Counted from the first letter of the stretch, positions 46,450 through 56,478 are shown. The stretch: DNA of 62,623 nucleotides from Polaribacter sp. IC066 (GCF_007997085.1 NZ_VORR01000023.1:1-62623); one strand, 5' to 3'. A program made the numbers and translations. The notes: generated by a model from the letters alone, not told the origin.

Positions 46450-46610
46450 ATACCAAATTAGGCTAATAATGCCGTAATAAATCGTTTCTTTTTCGCTTAC
46501 CCTTCATCAAAAATAATTACCGTAACGATGCTATGCTAATTACTTTTCATTTCAATTAATCAAAAAATAATTCAATTTAGTTGCACGTCACTATAAAACT
46601 AAATTGGTAT
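46450..46610. repeat. Possible small MITE-like element
   Basis: A 161-base segment bounded by near-perfect inverted ends, ATACCAAATTAG (46450-46461) and CTAAATTGGTAT (46599-46610), one mismatch in 12. Non-coding, between the two sRNA-like modules. No target-site duplication is obvious. The rest of 46166-46784 is AT-rich without a gene. Confidence 0.35.
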
Positions 46611-46784
46611 TAGTTCGTCGTGACAAAATCTATATATGATGAAAGGTGATCTTTAGAAAACTTTTGATGAATTGATAGCTACCAAAAGGCATTAAAATTA
46701 TTAAGAGACGAAAATTAAAATCGGATTTTTAAAATACAAAGAGTACCAAATAAATGATAATTTTTGTGGAGGCAATTGTAAACC

Positions 46785-46891
46785 GAAAAAAAAGCAACCC
46801 TAGTTTAGGGAACTATAAGTTGCTTCTTTTTAAATCAAATAATTAAAATACAATTCTAAAAACAATTAAATTATTGGGGGATTAATAATTA
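46785..46891 (-). ncRNA. Candidate small RNA, copy B
   Basis: Twin of copy A. The -7 element TAGCTTTG (46904-46897) lies at the same distance from the box cluster. The transcript would start near 46890, contain TTAATCCCCCAATAATT, and end in AAGCAAC/GTTGCTT with an inner TAGTT/AACTA stem and eight Ts. The spacer between C-tract and terminator is ~30 bases longer than in copy A. The -33 TTG is TTA here. The C-tract and terminator architecture are conserved while the spacer is not, which argues for function of those parts. Confidence 0.5.
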
Positions 46892-46926
46892 TATAACAAA
46901 GCTACACTACATTTTAATACTACATA

Positions 46927-46997
46927 ATCCCTGTTTACCATGATATTTACGTTTCCTTGTAAACAGGGAGACGCCTCCCTGTTTACAAGGAGACGTC
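46927..46997. promoter_or_regulatory. GTAAAC box cluster upstream of sRNA copy B, with a perfect palindrome
   Basis: Boxes at 46933, 46959 and 46981 with spacing 26 and 22, as in copy A. Boxes 2 and 3 form a perfect 16-base inverted repeat, CCTTGTAAACAGGGAG (46955-46970) and CTCCCTGTTTACAAGG (46975-46990), around ACGC. It lies 28 bases past the GH31 stop codon, so it could also be a 3' element of that gene. Confidence 0.5.
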
Positions 46998-47024
46998 TCT
47001 AAAACTTTTAATACATAAAGCTGA

Positions 47025-49430
47025 TTATTTACCAAATAAATGCAATTCTGTAAATTCTTTATTTACAGTGATAGATTGAGATGTACTCGTTTCAGATTGA
47101 TTTATTTCTACTTCTACGTTGTCTATTTGCACAGAAGTAATCGTAAAAGGTAAATTGTGCAAAACAATATTAAATTTACTGTAGGCTGCATCGAATGTAC
47201 CTTCTTTAAATTGCTGCAAAATAAATTCTTTCTTTTTTCCAGTTAATTTAAAATTACGTAAACTATATCTTCCTTTCTTATAATCATATCCATCGTGAGC
47301 ATCATCATATAATTGAGATTTTTCTTTACCAAGTTTGTAATAAACATCTAAAGTAACTTCATCAAACTTCTTTTGGTCTACATATTGTTGCACAGGATAT
47401 TTAGGAATTACAGCACCTTCTTTTACAAAGATTGGCATGCTATCTAAATCTGCATCTACCCACATTTCTTTTCCGCCTTGTACAATTTCATCAGTCCAGA
47501 AATTATACCAATTACCTCTAGGAACATACATTCTTCTTCCTTTAGCGTTTGGCTCTAGAATAGGACAAATTAAAAGGTGTTCACCATAAATAAATTCGTC
47601 ACTTCTATAATGTGTATGTACATCTTCTTGATCAAATAAGACCAAAGACTTTAAAATTGGCGTTCCTTTATCGATATGATTCCAAAAAGCAGTGTATAAA
47701 TACGGTAAAAGTTGGTATCTAATTTCTACAAACTTTCTAACAATATCGGTAATTTCTTCACCAAAAACCCAGGGTTCTTGATTTCCGTGATCTCCAGAAG
47801 AATGAACTCTACAAAAAGCATGAAAAACGCCTAATTGAATCCACCTTGCAAAAAGTTCTCCTTGAGGTTGCTCTGCAAAGCCACCAATATCAGATCCTGC
47901 AAAAGAGAAACCAGACATGGCCATTCTTTGTGCTTGGTTATTTGCTATGGCTAAATGTTCCCAAGTGGCAACATTGTCTCCCATCCAAGTAGAGGTATAA
48001 CGTTGTGCGCCAGAATAAGCAGATCTTGTAATTACAAAAGGTCTTTTTGGATATGCATATTTCTTTAAACCATGGTAGGTGGCACGCGCCATTTGCGTTC
48101 CGTAAATATTGTGTGCTTTTCTGTGTGAACAAGGATTTCCATCATAATCATGACGAACATCATCCGGAAAAGTTTTGTTAGGAACATCCATCACCGCAGG
48201 CTCATTCATATCATTCCAAACACCTTTTACGCCAATATCTTCTATTAATTCTTGAAACAAACCAGACCACCACTCTCTAACTTCTGGTTTTGTATAATCA
48301 GGAAAATAACATTCTCCAGGCCAAACTTTACCTTTCATATAAGGACCATCTGCACGTTTACAGAAATAATCTTTCTCTAAACCTTCTTTAAAAACATCGT
48401 ATTCTAAATCTATTTTAATTCCTGGATCTATAATTACAACCGTTTTAAAACCATCATCTTCTAATTCTTTTACCATCCTTTTTGGGTCAGGAAAGTATTT
48501 TTTATCCCAAGTAAAACAACGGAAACCATCCATGTAATCTATATCTAAATAGATAGCATCACAAGGAATTTGTAAGTCTCTAAAGGTTTTTGTAATTTCT
48601 TTTACATTGCTTTCTGGGTAATAACTCCATTTACATTGATGAAACCCCAAAGCCCATAAAGGAGGTAAAGCATGAGGCTTCCCCGTTAAATCTGTATAGT
48701 TTTTTACAACGTCTTCCATTTGCGGACCGTAAATGAAATAGTAATTCATTTCGCCTCCTTGTGCCCAGAAACTAGTTACATTTCTTCTTTCATGTGCAAA
48801 ATCGAAATGTGTTTTAAAAGTATTGTCAAAGAAAATACCGTATGCTTTGTTATCTTGAATTGCTGTATAAAACGGAATGGCTTTATAAATAGGATCTGTA
48901 TTTTTACCAAACGCGTAAGAATCTGTTGCCCAGTTTTCAAAGCGTTTTCCTTTTAAGTTCACTTCTACAGGTTTATCGCCTAAACCGTAAAAACTTTCAG
49001 ATTTTTGGCAAGTTTTACTCATTTTTACAATATCGCCACCATATTCGTAACTTTCTTCCCAATGAAAACCAATCTCATCTTGATTAATTAGCTTTAAATC
49101 GATGGCATCGTATAAGCTTACTTGCAAGCTTAATTTTTCTACTTTACAAATTAGTTTAGACGTTTTTATACTATAATGTGTTTTGTCTTCACTGACATCT
49201 AAAAAATTATAACCTCGTGATGCGTGTATCGTTACACCATAAGAAAAATCTTTTTCAAATTTACCAGACGTAGCATACCTAAATCTAATAACACTATCTC
49301 TAACAACGGTAACTTGTAAAACAACATTGTTTTTGGTAGTAAAATATAGGGTATCTACATCTTTCTTATAATCTATTATTTCTGAAGGAAATAAATTTCC
49401 TTTTTGTTCTAACTCTGTATTAACAATCAT
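47025..49430 (-). CDS. Glycoside hydrolase family 31 alpha-glucosidase
   Basis: An 801-residue GH31 enzyme, expected to release glucose from alpha-glucan oligosaccharide ends. The catalytic nucleophile is Asp407 in GVWNDMNEPA and the acid/base is Asp485 in TWMGDNVATW. The N-terminal beta-sandwich, YGLGDKP motif and C-terminal beta domains (SMPIFVKEGAVIPKYP) are all present. No signal peptide is seen, so it probably acts in the cytoplasm on glycogen or maltodextrins. It is the last gene of the glycogen cluster, 256 bases downstream of glgB with a terminator between, so it may have its own promoter. Confidence 0.93.
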   Translation of the reverse strand: MIVNTELEQKGNLFPSEIIDYKKDVDTLYFTTKNNVVLQVTVVRDSVIRFRYATSGKFEKDFSYGVTIHASRGYNFLDVSEDKTHYSIKTSKLICKVEKLSLQVSLYDAIDLKLINQDEIGFHWEESYEYGGDIVKMSKTCQKSESFYGLGDKPVEVNLKGKRFENWATDSYAFGKNTDPIYKAIPFYTAIQDNKAYGIFFDNTFKTHFDFAHERRNVTSFWAQGGEMNYYFIYGPQMEDVVKNYTDLTGKPHALPPLWALGFHQCKWSYYPESNVKEITKTFRDLQIPCDAIYLDIDYMDGFRCFTWDKKYFPDPKRMVKELEDDGFKTVVIIDPGIKIDLEYDVFKEGLEKDYFCKRADGPYMKGKVWPGECYFPDYTKPEVREWWSGLFQELIEDIGVKGVWNDMNEPAVMDVPNKTFPDDVRHDYDGNPCSHRKAHNIYGTQMARATYHGLKKYAYPKRPFVITRSAYSGAQRYTSTWMGDNVATWEHLAIANNQAQRMAMSGFSFAGSDIGGFAEQPQGELFARWIQLGVFHAFCRVHSSGDHGNQEPWVFGEEITDIVRKFVEIRYQLLPYLYTAFWNHIDKGTPILKSLVLFDQEDVHTHYRSDEFIYGEHLLICPILEPNAKGRRMYVPRGNWYNFWTDEIVQGGKEMWVDADLDSMPIFVKEGAVIPKYPVQQYVDQKKFDEVTLDVYYKLGKEKSQLYDDAHDGYDYKKGRYSLRNFKLTGKKKEFILQQFKEGTFDAAYSKFNIVLHNLPFTITSVQIDNVEVEINQSETSTSQSITVNKEFTELHLFGK

Positions 49431-49635
49431 GATTTGTTTGATTTTTTGCTTATGAAAACTGTAAAGAAATCCTAAAAAATCAATTTTAAAATTTTCTTTA
49501 CAATTCGGTAATAGTCTTAATATTGGGTAAAAGTATTGCTTATTTATGTATAATTAATTGATAAATACGTTCATTTTTATGCATCTATAAAGAATTTGGA
49601 AAGCCATAAATTGAAAGTCTTTTTTTATAAAGTGT

Positions 49636-49681
49636 AAAAAAAACACACTCTTTTTTTAGGAATACCATAACAAAAGAGCGC
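49636..49681 (-). terminator. Terminator after glgB
   Basis: On the minus strand GCGCTCTTTT pairs with AAAAGAGTGTG across a ~18-base loop and is followed by TTTTTTTT. It begins just past the glgB stop and suggests that the glycogen operon ends there. Confidence 0.5.
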
Positions 49682-49686
49682 ATTTT

Positions 49687-51594
49687 TTATTTGAATTTAA
49701 AGGCTAACATGCCTAAAGGTGGCAAGTTTAGTTCAATTGAGTGTTCTCTATTGTTCCATACCTTTGTATCTGATTTTAAGTTTTTATTCGTAAAACCGCC
49801 TGTGCCATTATATTGCTTGCTATCGCTGTTAAATATTTCTTTTAAAGAACCCGCTTTAGGCAGCCCTATTCTATACTCATTTCTAGGAACTGGTGTAAGG
49901 TTTAAAATAACAATTATATTCTCTTTTTCATGTTCTCCTTTTCTAATATAGGTCATTACCGAGTTTTGGTGATCTCCATGATCTATCCACTCAAAACCTT
50001 CATGAGAAAATTGCTTTTGATGCAGCGCAGGTTCACCTTTATATAATTTATTTAAGTCTCTTACTAAACTTTGTGCGCCCTTATGATAATCGTAGGCTAA
50101 TAAATGCCAATCTAAACTTCCGTCAAAATCCCATTCAGAAGTTTGCCCAAATTCGCCACCTTGAAATAGTAATTTTGTTCCTGGATGCGTGTACATCAAA
50201 CTATACAGAAGTCTTAAGTTTCCGAATTTTTGCCATTCATCACCAGGCATTTTAGCAACGATAGATTTTTTACCATACACCACTTCATCATGAGATAACG
50301 GCAGCATAAAGTTTTCTGTAAACGCATAGTTTAAACTAAATGTTAAATCGTTTTGATGATGTTTTCTATACATGGGGTCTTTTGCAAAATAACCCAAAGT
50401 GTCGTGCATCCAGCCCATCATCCATTTCATACCAAAACCTAAACCACCATCATAGATTGGTTTAGAAACTTTCGGAAAAGAAGTAGATTCTTCTGCAATG
50501 GTTTGCACATCAGGAAACGACTCATAAACAGCAGCATTCATTTCTTTAATAAAATCGATGGCTTCTAAATATTCGTTACTACCAAACATATTTGGTTCCC
50601 ATTCACCTTCTTCTCTAGAATAATCTAAAAATAACATCGATGCAACGGCATCTACTCTTAAACCATCTGCATGGTATTGGTCTAACCAAAAGATAGCGTT
50701 ACTAATTAAAAATGCTTTAATTTCATTTCTGCCATAATTAAAAATTAAACTTTTCCAGTCTTGATGGTAGCCTTTTCTTCTATCTGGATGTTCATATAAA
50801 TGTGAACCATCAAAGAACCCTAAACCATGATCGTCTGACGGGAAATGCGAAGGAACCCAATCTAGTAATACGCCAATACCTGCTTCGTGAAATTTATCAA
50901 CCAAAAATTTGAATTCATCAGGATACCCAAAACGAGATGTGGGTGCAAAATAACCGGTTAATTGATATCCCCAACTTGGGTCATACGGATACTCCATGAT
51001 GGGCATAAACTCTACATGTGTAAAATTCATATCGGCTACATAATTCACCAGTTCGTCTGCCAATTCATAATAGCTTAAAAACCTATTTTCTTCGGTTTGT
51101 TTTTTCCAAGAACCTAAATGAACTTCATAAACAGAAAAAGGCGCATCTAACGCATTATGCTTCTTTCTATTTTTCATCCATTTTTTATCTTTCCACTGGT
51201 AATTATCTTCCCAAACTTGCGAAGCTGTTTTTGGTGGATGTTCACATCTTCTTGCAAAAGGATCAGCTTTTTCAGTAGTAATATCACTATTAGAACTGCG
51301 TATTTTATATTTGTAAATAGCACCTTTAGCAACTGCTGGAATAAAACCTTCCCAAATTCCGCTGCCATCCCAACGCACATTTAAGTGATGTTCTCCTTCT
51401 ATCCAAAAATTAAAATCTCCAATAACAGAAACCGATTTTGCACCAGGAGCCCAAACTGAAAAATAAGTTCCTGCAATACCGTTTACGGTTGTAATATGCG
51501 AGCCAAATTTTTCGTATAATCGATAATGTTTGCCAGCTTTAAATAAATTAATATCAAACTCTGTAAAGAGCGTGTGTGCTTGTGTTTGTGCCAT
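49687..51594 (-). CDS. glgB: 1,4-alpha-glucan branching enzyme
   Basis: GH13 enzyme that introduces alpha-1,6 branches into glycogen, 635 residues. An N-terminal CBM48 module (TYFSVWAPGAKSVSVIGDFN, ~40-60) precedes the barrel. Catalytic nucleophile Asp315 in GLRVDAVASM, general acid in TIAEES (Glu368), and the transition-state Asp in PLSHDEVVYGK. It lies four bases downstream of the maltokinase gene, so it is part of the glgM-glgC-glgE-mak-glgB operon. Confidence 0.95.
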   Translation of the reverse strand: MAQTQAHTLFTEFDINLFKAGKHYRLYEKFGSHITTVNGIAGTYFSVWAPGAKSVSVIGDFNFWIEGEHHLNVRWDGSGIWEGFIPAVAKGAIYKYKIRSSNSDITTEKADPFARRCEHPPKTASQVWEDNYQWKDKKWMKNRKKHNALDAPFSVYEVHLGSWKKQTEENRFLSYYELADELVNYVADMNFTHVEFMPIMEYPYDPSWGYQLTGYFAPTSRFGYPDEFKFLVDKFHEAGIGVLLDWVPSHFPSDDHGLGFFDGSHLYEHPDRRKGYHQDWKSLIFNYGRNEIKAFLISNAIFWLDQYHADGLRVDAVASMLFLDYSREEGEWEPNMFGSNEYLEAIDFIKEMNAAVYESFPDVQTIAEESTSFPKVSKPIYDGGLGFGMKWMMGWMHDTLGYFAKDPMYRKHHQNDLTFSLNYAFTENFMLPLSHDEVVYGKKSIVAKMPGDEWQKFGNLRLLYSLMYTHPGTKLLFQGGEFGQTSEWDFDGSLDWHLLAYDYHKGAQSLVRDLNKLYKGEPALHQKQFSHEGFEWIDHGDHQNSVMTYIRKGEHEKENIIVILNLTPVPRNEYRIGLPKAGSLKEIFNSDSKQYNGTGGFTNKNLKSDTKVWNNREHSIELNLPPLGMLAFKFK

Positions 51595-51598
51595 AATT

Positions 51599-53227
51599 TT
51601 ATGAATTCATAATGTTTGCAATGCCTTTTAATGGAATGATTGTCCATTTAGGTCTTGAATTAAGTTCGTATCCTAACTCGTAAATTGCTTTTTCTAATAA
51701 GCAATATTTCAATAAAAATATTCTTTCGTTTCTATAGCCAATATGTAGGTTTGCATTTTTGGTAGTTTCTACATAGGTTTCCATAAAAACGGCAATCATG
51801 TATTTATAGAGGAGTTCGCCGTAATCGAATACCGCTTCTTGATTTTTTTCGTATTCTTTTTGATGATTAAAAATAGTAGCATAAATTGCGTAATGAAAAG
51901 ATCTAAACAAACCGGCAACATCTTTTAGCGGTGGCTGTTTTACTTTACGATCACGAATACTACTTTCTGGTTCGCCTTCAAAATCTAAAATACAAAAATC
52001 GTCATCTTGCACCAAAATTTGTCCCAGATGATAATCCCCATGAATTCGGATTCTTTCTCCTTTAAATTTTGTCCAATCAAAATTTACCAAGCGTTTTCTA
52101 ATCTCATTTTTTTGTTCTAAAAACTCTTTTGCCAACTGTAAAGAGTATCCCTCTAATGTATGCAAATTATTTTCTGCGAGGCTTAATCTATTTTGAAACT
52201 GATACGTTAATCTATTTTTTAACCAAACGGAATAATCGCCATTAAACCGAGTGGGTGTAAAAGAAGTTTCGGCAAATTCAGAACCCAAAGCCGCATGCAT
52301 TTCTGCAGTTCTTTTAGCGAGTAGTTTTACTTTATTCAATAAATGAAGTCCCACCCAATCGATAATTTGAGGAGAAATTTCTTCAATTTTTAAGCGTTCA
52401 AACATTTCTACGTCAGGTAAATCTTTAAGAGAAATTTTTTTTAAATCAATATTTAAAAATATTTTATGAATTTCTTTTAAAAAATATTCCCAAGCATCAC
52501 CGTTATTAGGTACTAACTTTTGCATTAAACCAATCGTAATGTTGATGTTGTCTGAATCAATAATATTAATACTACCTAAATAAGGAGGCGTGTTTTTAAA
52601 GGCTGTTTTATCTGATAAAAAACGACTCATTTCATAATCTGGATTTTTATCAGCATAAATTCTTCTAAAAAATTTGAGAATAAAAGCATCATTATAAATA
52701 ATGGAGGTATTGCTTTGTTCTACGCCTATAAATTTTGAAGATTCATACAAAGGAAAGTTAAAACTTTCTGTTTTATGATATTGAACAGGCGTTTTATCAA
52801 CGGGCAAAGCTGTACTAATTCTGTCGTAAACTACTTTTCTAAAAGATGCTAAATAAATTGCGTCTACAATAAATCCTTTTTGGTTGTTCAAGGAAATTGA
52901 AAGAATTTTACTTTCTGGAGTAATACTAGCATCAGAAGTAAATGCAATGGGTATAAAGTAATGGTGATAAAAAGCTTCTTTAAAGTTTACTTCTAGAAGT
53001 AAGCCAAAGTAGATTTCGCCATCTTGCTGAATTTTAAAATACTCGCTTAATTCGATATACTTTAGTTGGCTAGATTTGCCTGCAAACCAGCGTTGTTTTT
53101 GAATATATTTTTCTAAAACATCAGACAATAATACATTTACAAACACTTTATCGTCTATTAATTCTTCCCATTTTTTATTGGATGAGAAGATAACAGCATC
53201 AGAATTTGTAAATGTTTTGGTTGTCAT
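51599..53227 (-). CDS. mak: Maltokinase-like phosphotransferase
   Basis: Predicted kinase that phosphorylates maltose at C1 to feed GlgE, 542 residues. The C-terminal aminoglycoside-phosphotransferase-like part has the catalytic loop RIHGDYHLGQILVQ and the metal-binding ILDFEGEPESSIRDR. The N-terminal cap starts near residue 30 with KYIQKQRWFAGKSSQLKYIE, the mark of maltokinases. It is somewhat longer than actinobacterial Mak (~450). The ATG overlaps the glgE stop by one base (TAATG). Without TreS in the window, the source of maltose is open. Confidence 0.88.
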   Translation of the reverse strand: MTTKTFTNSDAVIFSSNKKWEELIDDKVFVNVLLSDVLEKYIQKQRWFAGKSSQLKYIELSEYFKIQQDGEIYFGLLLEVNFKEAFYHHYFIPIAFTSDASITPESKILSISLNNQKGFIVDAIYLASFRKVVYDRISTALPVDKTPVQYHKTESFNFPLYESSKFIGVEQSNTSIIYNDAFILKFFRRIYADKNPDYEMSRFLSDKTAFKNTPPYLGSINIIDSDNINITIGLMQKLVPNNGDAWEYFLKEIHKIFLNIDLKKISLKDLPDVEMFERLKIEEISPQIIDWVGLHLLNKVKLLAKRTAEMHAALGSEFAETSFTPTRFNGDYSVWLKNRLTYQFQNRLSLAENNLHTLEGYSLQLAKEFLEQKNEIRKRLVNFDWTKFKGERIRIHGDYHLGQILVQDDDFCILDFEGEPESSIRDRKVKQPPLKDVAGLFRSFHYAIYATIFNHQKEYEKNQEAVFDYGELLYKYMIAVFMETYVETTKNANLHIGYRNERIFLLKYCLLEKAIYELGYELNSRPKWTIIPLKGIANIMNS

Positions 53228-55164
53228 TATTTATTAATTTTAAAAATATGGAACGGTAAAGTAGCATGTAATTCTACATAATTCCACTCATTATACCAGT
53301 TATAAGAATTTTTTGTAATTAAATCTACAACTTCTACTTTATGACCGTGGGCAACTCTTAATTCATTTAAGGGTACTTGAACAGAACCCGCTTGTGAGTG
53401 ATAAGAATCTAAACTAATTACTGTTAAGGTTTCATTAGATCGATCATCATTCCATTTATAAAAAGCGATTAATTTTTCGTTGCCAGTTTCTAAAAAGCGA
53501 ATATTATTGGTTTGTTGATACGACTCGTTTTCTTTTCTAATTTGATTGATTCTACTTATTAGAAAGGTAACTTTGTTTTCTTTAAACCAGTCATAATTGC
53601 ATAACTGAAACTTTTCTGACATGTAATATTCTTCCTTACCGGCAATGGGTGTATCGATCATTTGCTCAAAAACAGGACCATAAATTCCTATATTAGAACT
53701 TAATGTTGCTGCTAAAGCATATCGTTGTAGGTATTTACTTTCAGGTGCGCCTTGTAAATGATACGGATTAATATCTGGTGTGTTTGGCCAGAAATTAGGT
53801 CGCATATATTCTTTTTGATTGGTTTGAGTCAATTCATTCATGTATTCAATTAATTCATGTTTAGAATCTCGCCAAGTAAAATAGGTATACGATTGTGTGT
53901 AGCCCTGTTTTGCTAGTTGATGCATTATTTTTGGTCTGGTAAATGCTTCTGCTAAAAATAAAACATCAGGATGTTGTCTTTTTATTTCAGCGATTACCCA
54001 ACCCCAAAAATAGTAGGGTTTTGTATGCGGATTATCTACTCTAAAAACATTAATTCCGCAATCAATCCAATATAAAAAAGTATCTAAACACTCTTGCCAA
54101 AGATTTTTATAATCTTCAGATTCCCAGTAAATAGGTAAAATATCTTGGTATTTTTTTGGCGGATTTTCTGCATATTGTACCGTTCCATCGGGTCTCCATT
54201 TAAACCAATCCGGATGTTCTTTTACCCAAGGATGGTCTGGAGCAGCTTGCAACGCATAATCCATAGCAACTTCAATCCCTAATTCTTTTGCTGTTGCAAC
54301 AAGATGTTTAAAGTCGTTTAAAGAACCCAATTCTGGATGAATGTCTTTATGACCGCCATGTTTAGAGCCAATTCCCCAAGTTGAGCCCACATCGCCATCT
54401 TGGGCAACTGTCGTATTATTTTTGCCCTTTCTGTTTACTTCACCAATAGGATGAATAGGAGGGAAGTATAAAGTATCGAATCCCATTTGGGCAATTCTTG
54501 GTAATAATCTATGGCAGTCATTAAACGTACCATGTTTGCCCTCTTGTTCTGATGCAGAACGCGGAAAGAATTCATACCAAGTAGAAAATCTCGCCTTTAA
54601 CCTATCTACATATACTTTATAGTCTGCTGAAGTTTGAGTTAATAATTTCTCTGGGTTATTTTTAAGGATGCTGGTAAGTTTTTCTGAAACAGCTTCTTTT
54701 ACTGCTTCGGCATACTTTTCTTTATCTTTAAAAATAAGAATAAGATGAGCTAAATACTCTTTTTCTTCTGTATGAACCCTGTCTAATAAGGTCGATAAAA
54801 GTTCTGCGCCTTCTAATAATTCTGAATTTACATGCTGGTAATCATCAATTTTTCGGCCAATTCCGTGTTGCCAGTTTAAAGCATAATCTACCCAACCTTC
54901 TATTTTATAAGAATAAGAACCTTGCTTGGTAGTTTGAAAGCTCGCCATATATCCGTCATTAGAAGTTGGATGCATGCGTGTTTCTGACCAAGATTTTTCT
55001 GATTCGTGTTTGTAATGTAAACTTGCTTGCAGTACATCATGACCATCAACCAAAACATCTGCGGTTACATGCACAATTTCGTCTACAATACGTTTTATAG
55101 ATACTGTTCCTTGGTTTAATTGTGGAGCAATATTTTCGATAACAATTCTACTTTGATTTTGCAT
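53227..55164 (-). CDS. glgE: Alpha-1,4-glucan:maltose-1-phosphate maltosyltransferase
   Basis: GH13_3 enzyme that transfers maltosyl units from alpha-maltose 1-phosphate to a growing glucan; 645 residues, the usual size. Signature WYEFFPRS (~196-203), the DTLYFPPIHPIG strand, nucleophile Asp377 in VFRVDNPHTKP and the general acid Glu406 in LFLAEAFTRP agree with characterised GlgE. The N-terminal helical and sandwich domains are complete. It follows glgC at 44 bases and is coupled to the maltokinase gene. Confidence 0.95.
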   Translation of the reverse strand: MQNQSRIVIENIAPQLNQGTVSIKRIVDEIVHVTADVLVDGHDVLQASLHYKHESEKSWSETRMHPTSNDGYMASFQTTKQGSYSYKIEGWVDYALNWQHGIGRKIDDYQHVNSELLEGAELLSTLLDRVHTEEKEYLAHLILIFKDKEKYAEAVKEAVSEKLTSILKNNPEKLLTQTSADYKVYVDRLKARFSTWYEFFPRSASEQEGKHGTFNDCHRLLPRIAQMGFDTLYFPPIHPIGEVNRKGKNNTTVAQDGDVGSTWGIGSKHGGHKDIHPELGSLNDFKHLVATAKELGIEVAMDYALQAAPDHPWVKEHPDWFKWRPDGTVQYAENPPKKYQDILPIYWESEDYKNLWQECLDTFLYWIDCGINVFRVDNPHTKPYYFWGWVIAEIKRQHPDVLFLAEAFTRPKIMHQLAKQGYTQSYTYFTWRDSKHELIEYMNELTQTNQKEYMRPNFWPNTPDINPYHLQGAPESKYLQRYALAATLSSNIGIYGPVFEQMIDTPIAGKEEYYMSEKFQLCNYDWFKENKVTFLISRINQIRKENESYQQTNNIRFLETGNEKLIAFYKWNDDRSNETLTVISLDSYHSQAGSVQVPLNELRVAHGHKVEVVDLITKNSYNWYNEWNYVELHATLPFHIFKINK

Positions 55165-55208
55165 TCTATTACGTTAATTTTTATACTAATAAAGTAAGAT
55201 ATTTTTAT

Positions 55209-56474
55209 TTATCCAATACTGGTTCCTCTCGGTATTGTTGCATCTTTCTTAATAACTACAATACCATCTTTAACCAAATAAGTATCTGTTTCTACATCAT
55301 CTATATGTCTGCCACCATTAATTCTAACATCGTCTCCAATTCTACAGTTTTTATCAACGATACAATTATGAATGTAACATCTATTGCCAATTCCCATAAC
55401 AATATCTACGTTGTTTTTATGGATAAAATCAAGAGATTCATAAGAATCATTACCCATCATATAAGTATTAGAAATTAAAGAGTTGGTACCAATTCTAGAA
55501 CGAATACCAATTACAGATCTTTCTATTTTTTCTGCATGAATAATGCATCCATCACCAATAACAGCTTTGTTTAAAATAGTTCCAGAAATTTTTGAAGTAG
55601 GTAAAATTCTCGCTCTTGTATAGATGCCTTTGTTATCATATAAATTAAATTTAGGAACATCATCTGTAAGACCTAAATTAGCCTCAAAGAAAGAATCTAT
55701 ATTACCAATATCTGTCCAATAACCATCATATTGGTAGCTTAATGTTTTATGTTTACCAATTGCTTGTGGTATAATTTCTTTACCAAAATCATTGGTATCT
55801 GGGTTTTTCATCAACTTAATGAGTAAATCTCTGTTAAAAATATAAATACCCATAGAGGCTAAATAGTCTCTACCTTGAGCTTTCATTTCATCACCAACAT
55901 CAGACGTCCAATTTGGTAAAAGTTCTGCAGCTGGTTTTTCAATAAAAGAAGTAATTATATCTTGATCATTGGTTTTTAATAAACCAAATGAAGTGGCATC
56001 TTTTGCATTAACAGGATAGGTTGCAATCGATATTTCTGCGCCACTTTCTTCATGTCTCTTAATCATATCATTAAAATCCATCTGGTATAATTGGTCACCA
56101 GAAAGAATTAAAGCATATTCAAAGTCATTTTGCAGAAAATGATGCATACTCTGTCTTACAGCATCTGCAGTTCCTTGAAACCATTGGTCACTTTGTATGG
56201 TTTGTTCTGCTGCTAATACATCTACAAAAGCATCACTAAAAAAACTAAAATGGTAGGTATTTTTAATATGTTTATTTAAAGAAGCCGAATTAAATTGCGT
56301 TAAAACATACATTCTTTTGATATCAGAATTAATACAGTTAGAAATAGGAATATCTACCAATCTATATTTACCAGCAATGGGCACGGCAGGTTTAGACCTG
56401 TCTTTGGTTAGTGGGTATAATCTTGACCCCTGGCCGCCTCCTAAAATAATTCCTAGTGCTTTGTCGTTTATCAT
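55209..56474 (-). CDS. glgC: Glucose-1-phosphate adenylyltransferase
   Basis: Makes ADP-glucose from ATP and glucose 1-phosphate, the committed step of glycogen synthesis; 421 residues. The nucleotide-binding signature is ILGGGQGSRLYPLTKDRSKPAVP (location only), followed by YRLVDIPISNC, and the substrate block IEKPAAE; the C-terminal part is a left-handed beta-helix (IGDGCIIHAEKIERSVIGIRS, given as location). It starts four bases after the glycogen-synthase-type gene, so the two are co-translated in effect. Confidence 0.95.
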   Translation of the reverse strand: MINDKALGIILGGGQGSRLYPLTKDRSKPAVPIAGKYRLVDIPISNCINSDIKRMYVLTQFNSASLNKHIKNTYHFSFFSDAFVDVLAAEQTIQSDQWFQGTADAVRQSMHHFLQNDFEYALILSGDQLYQMDFNDMIKRHEESGAEISIATYPVNAKDATSFGLLKTNDQDIITSFIEKPAAELLPNWTSDVGDEMKAQGRDYLASMGIYIFNRDLLIKLMKNPDTNDFGKEIIPQAIGKHKTLSYQYDGYWTDIGNIDSFFEANLGLTDDVPKFNLYDNKGIYTRARILPTSKISGTILNKAVIGDGCIIHAEKIERSVIGIRSRIGTNSLISNTYMMGNDSYESLDFIHKNNVDIVMGIGNRCYIHNCIVDKNCRIGDDVRINGGRHIDDVETDTYLVKDGIVVIKKDATIPRGTSIG

Positions 56475-56478
56475 TTAA

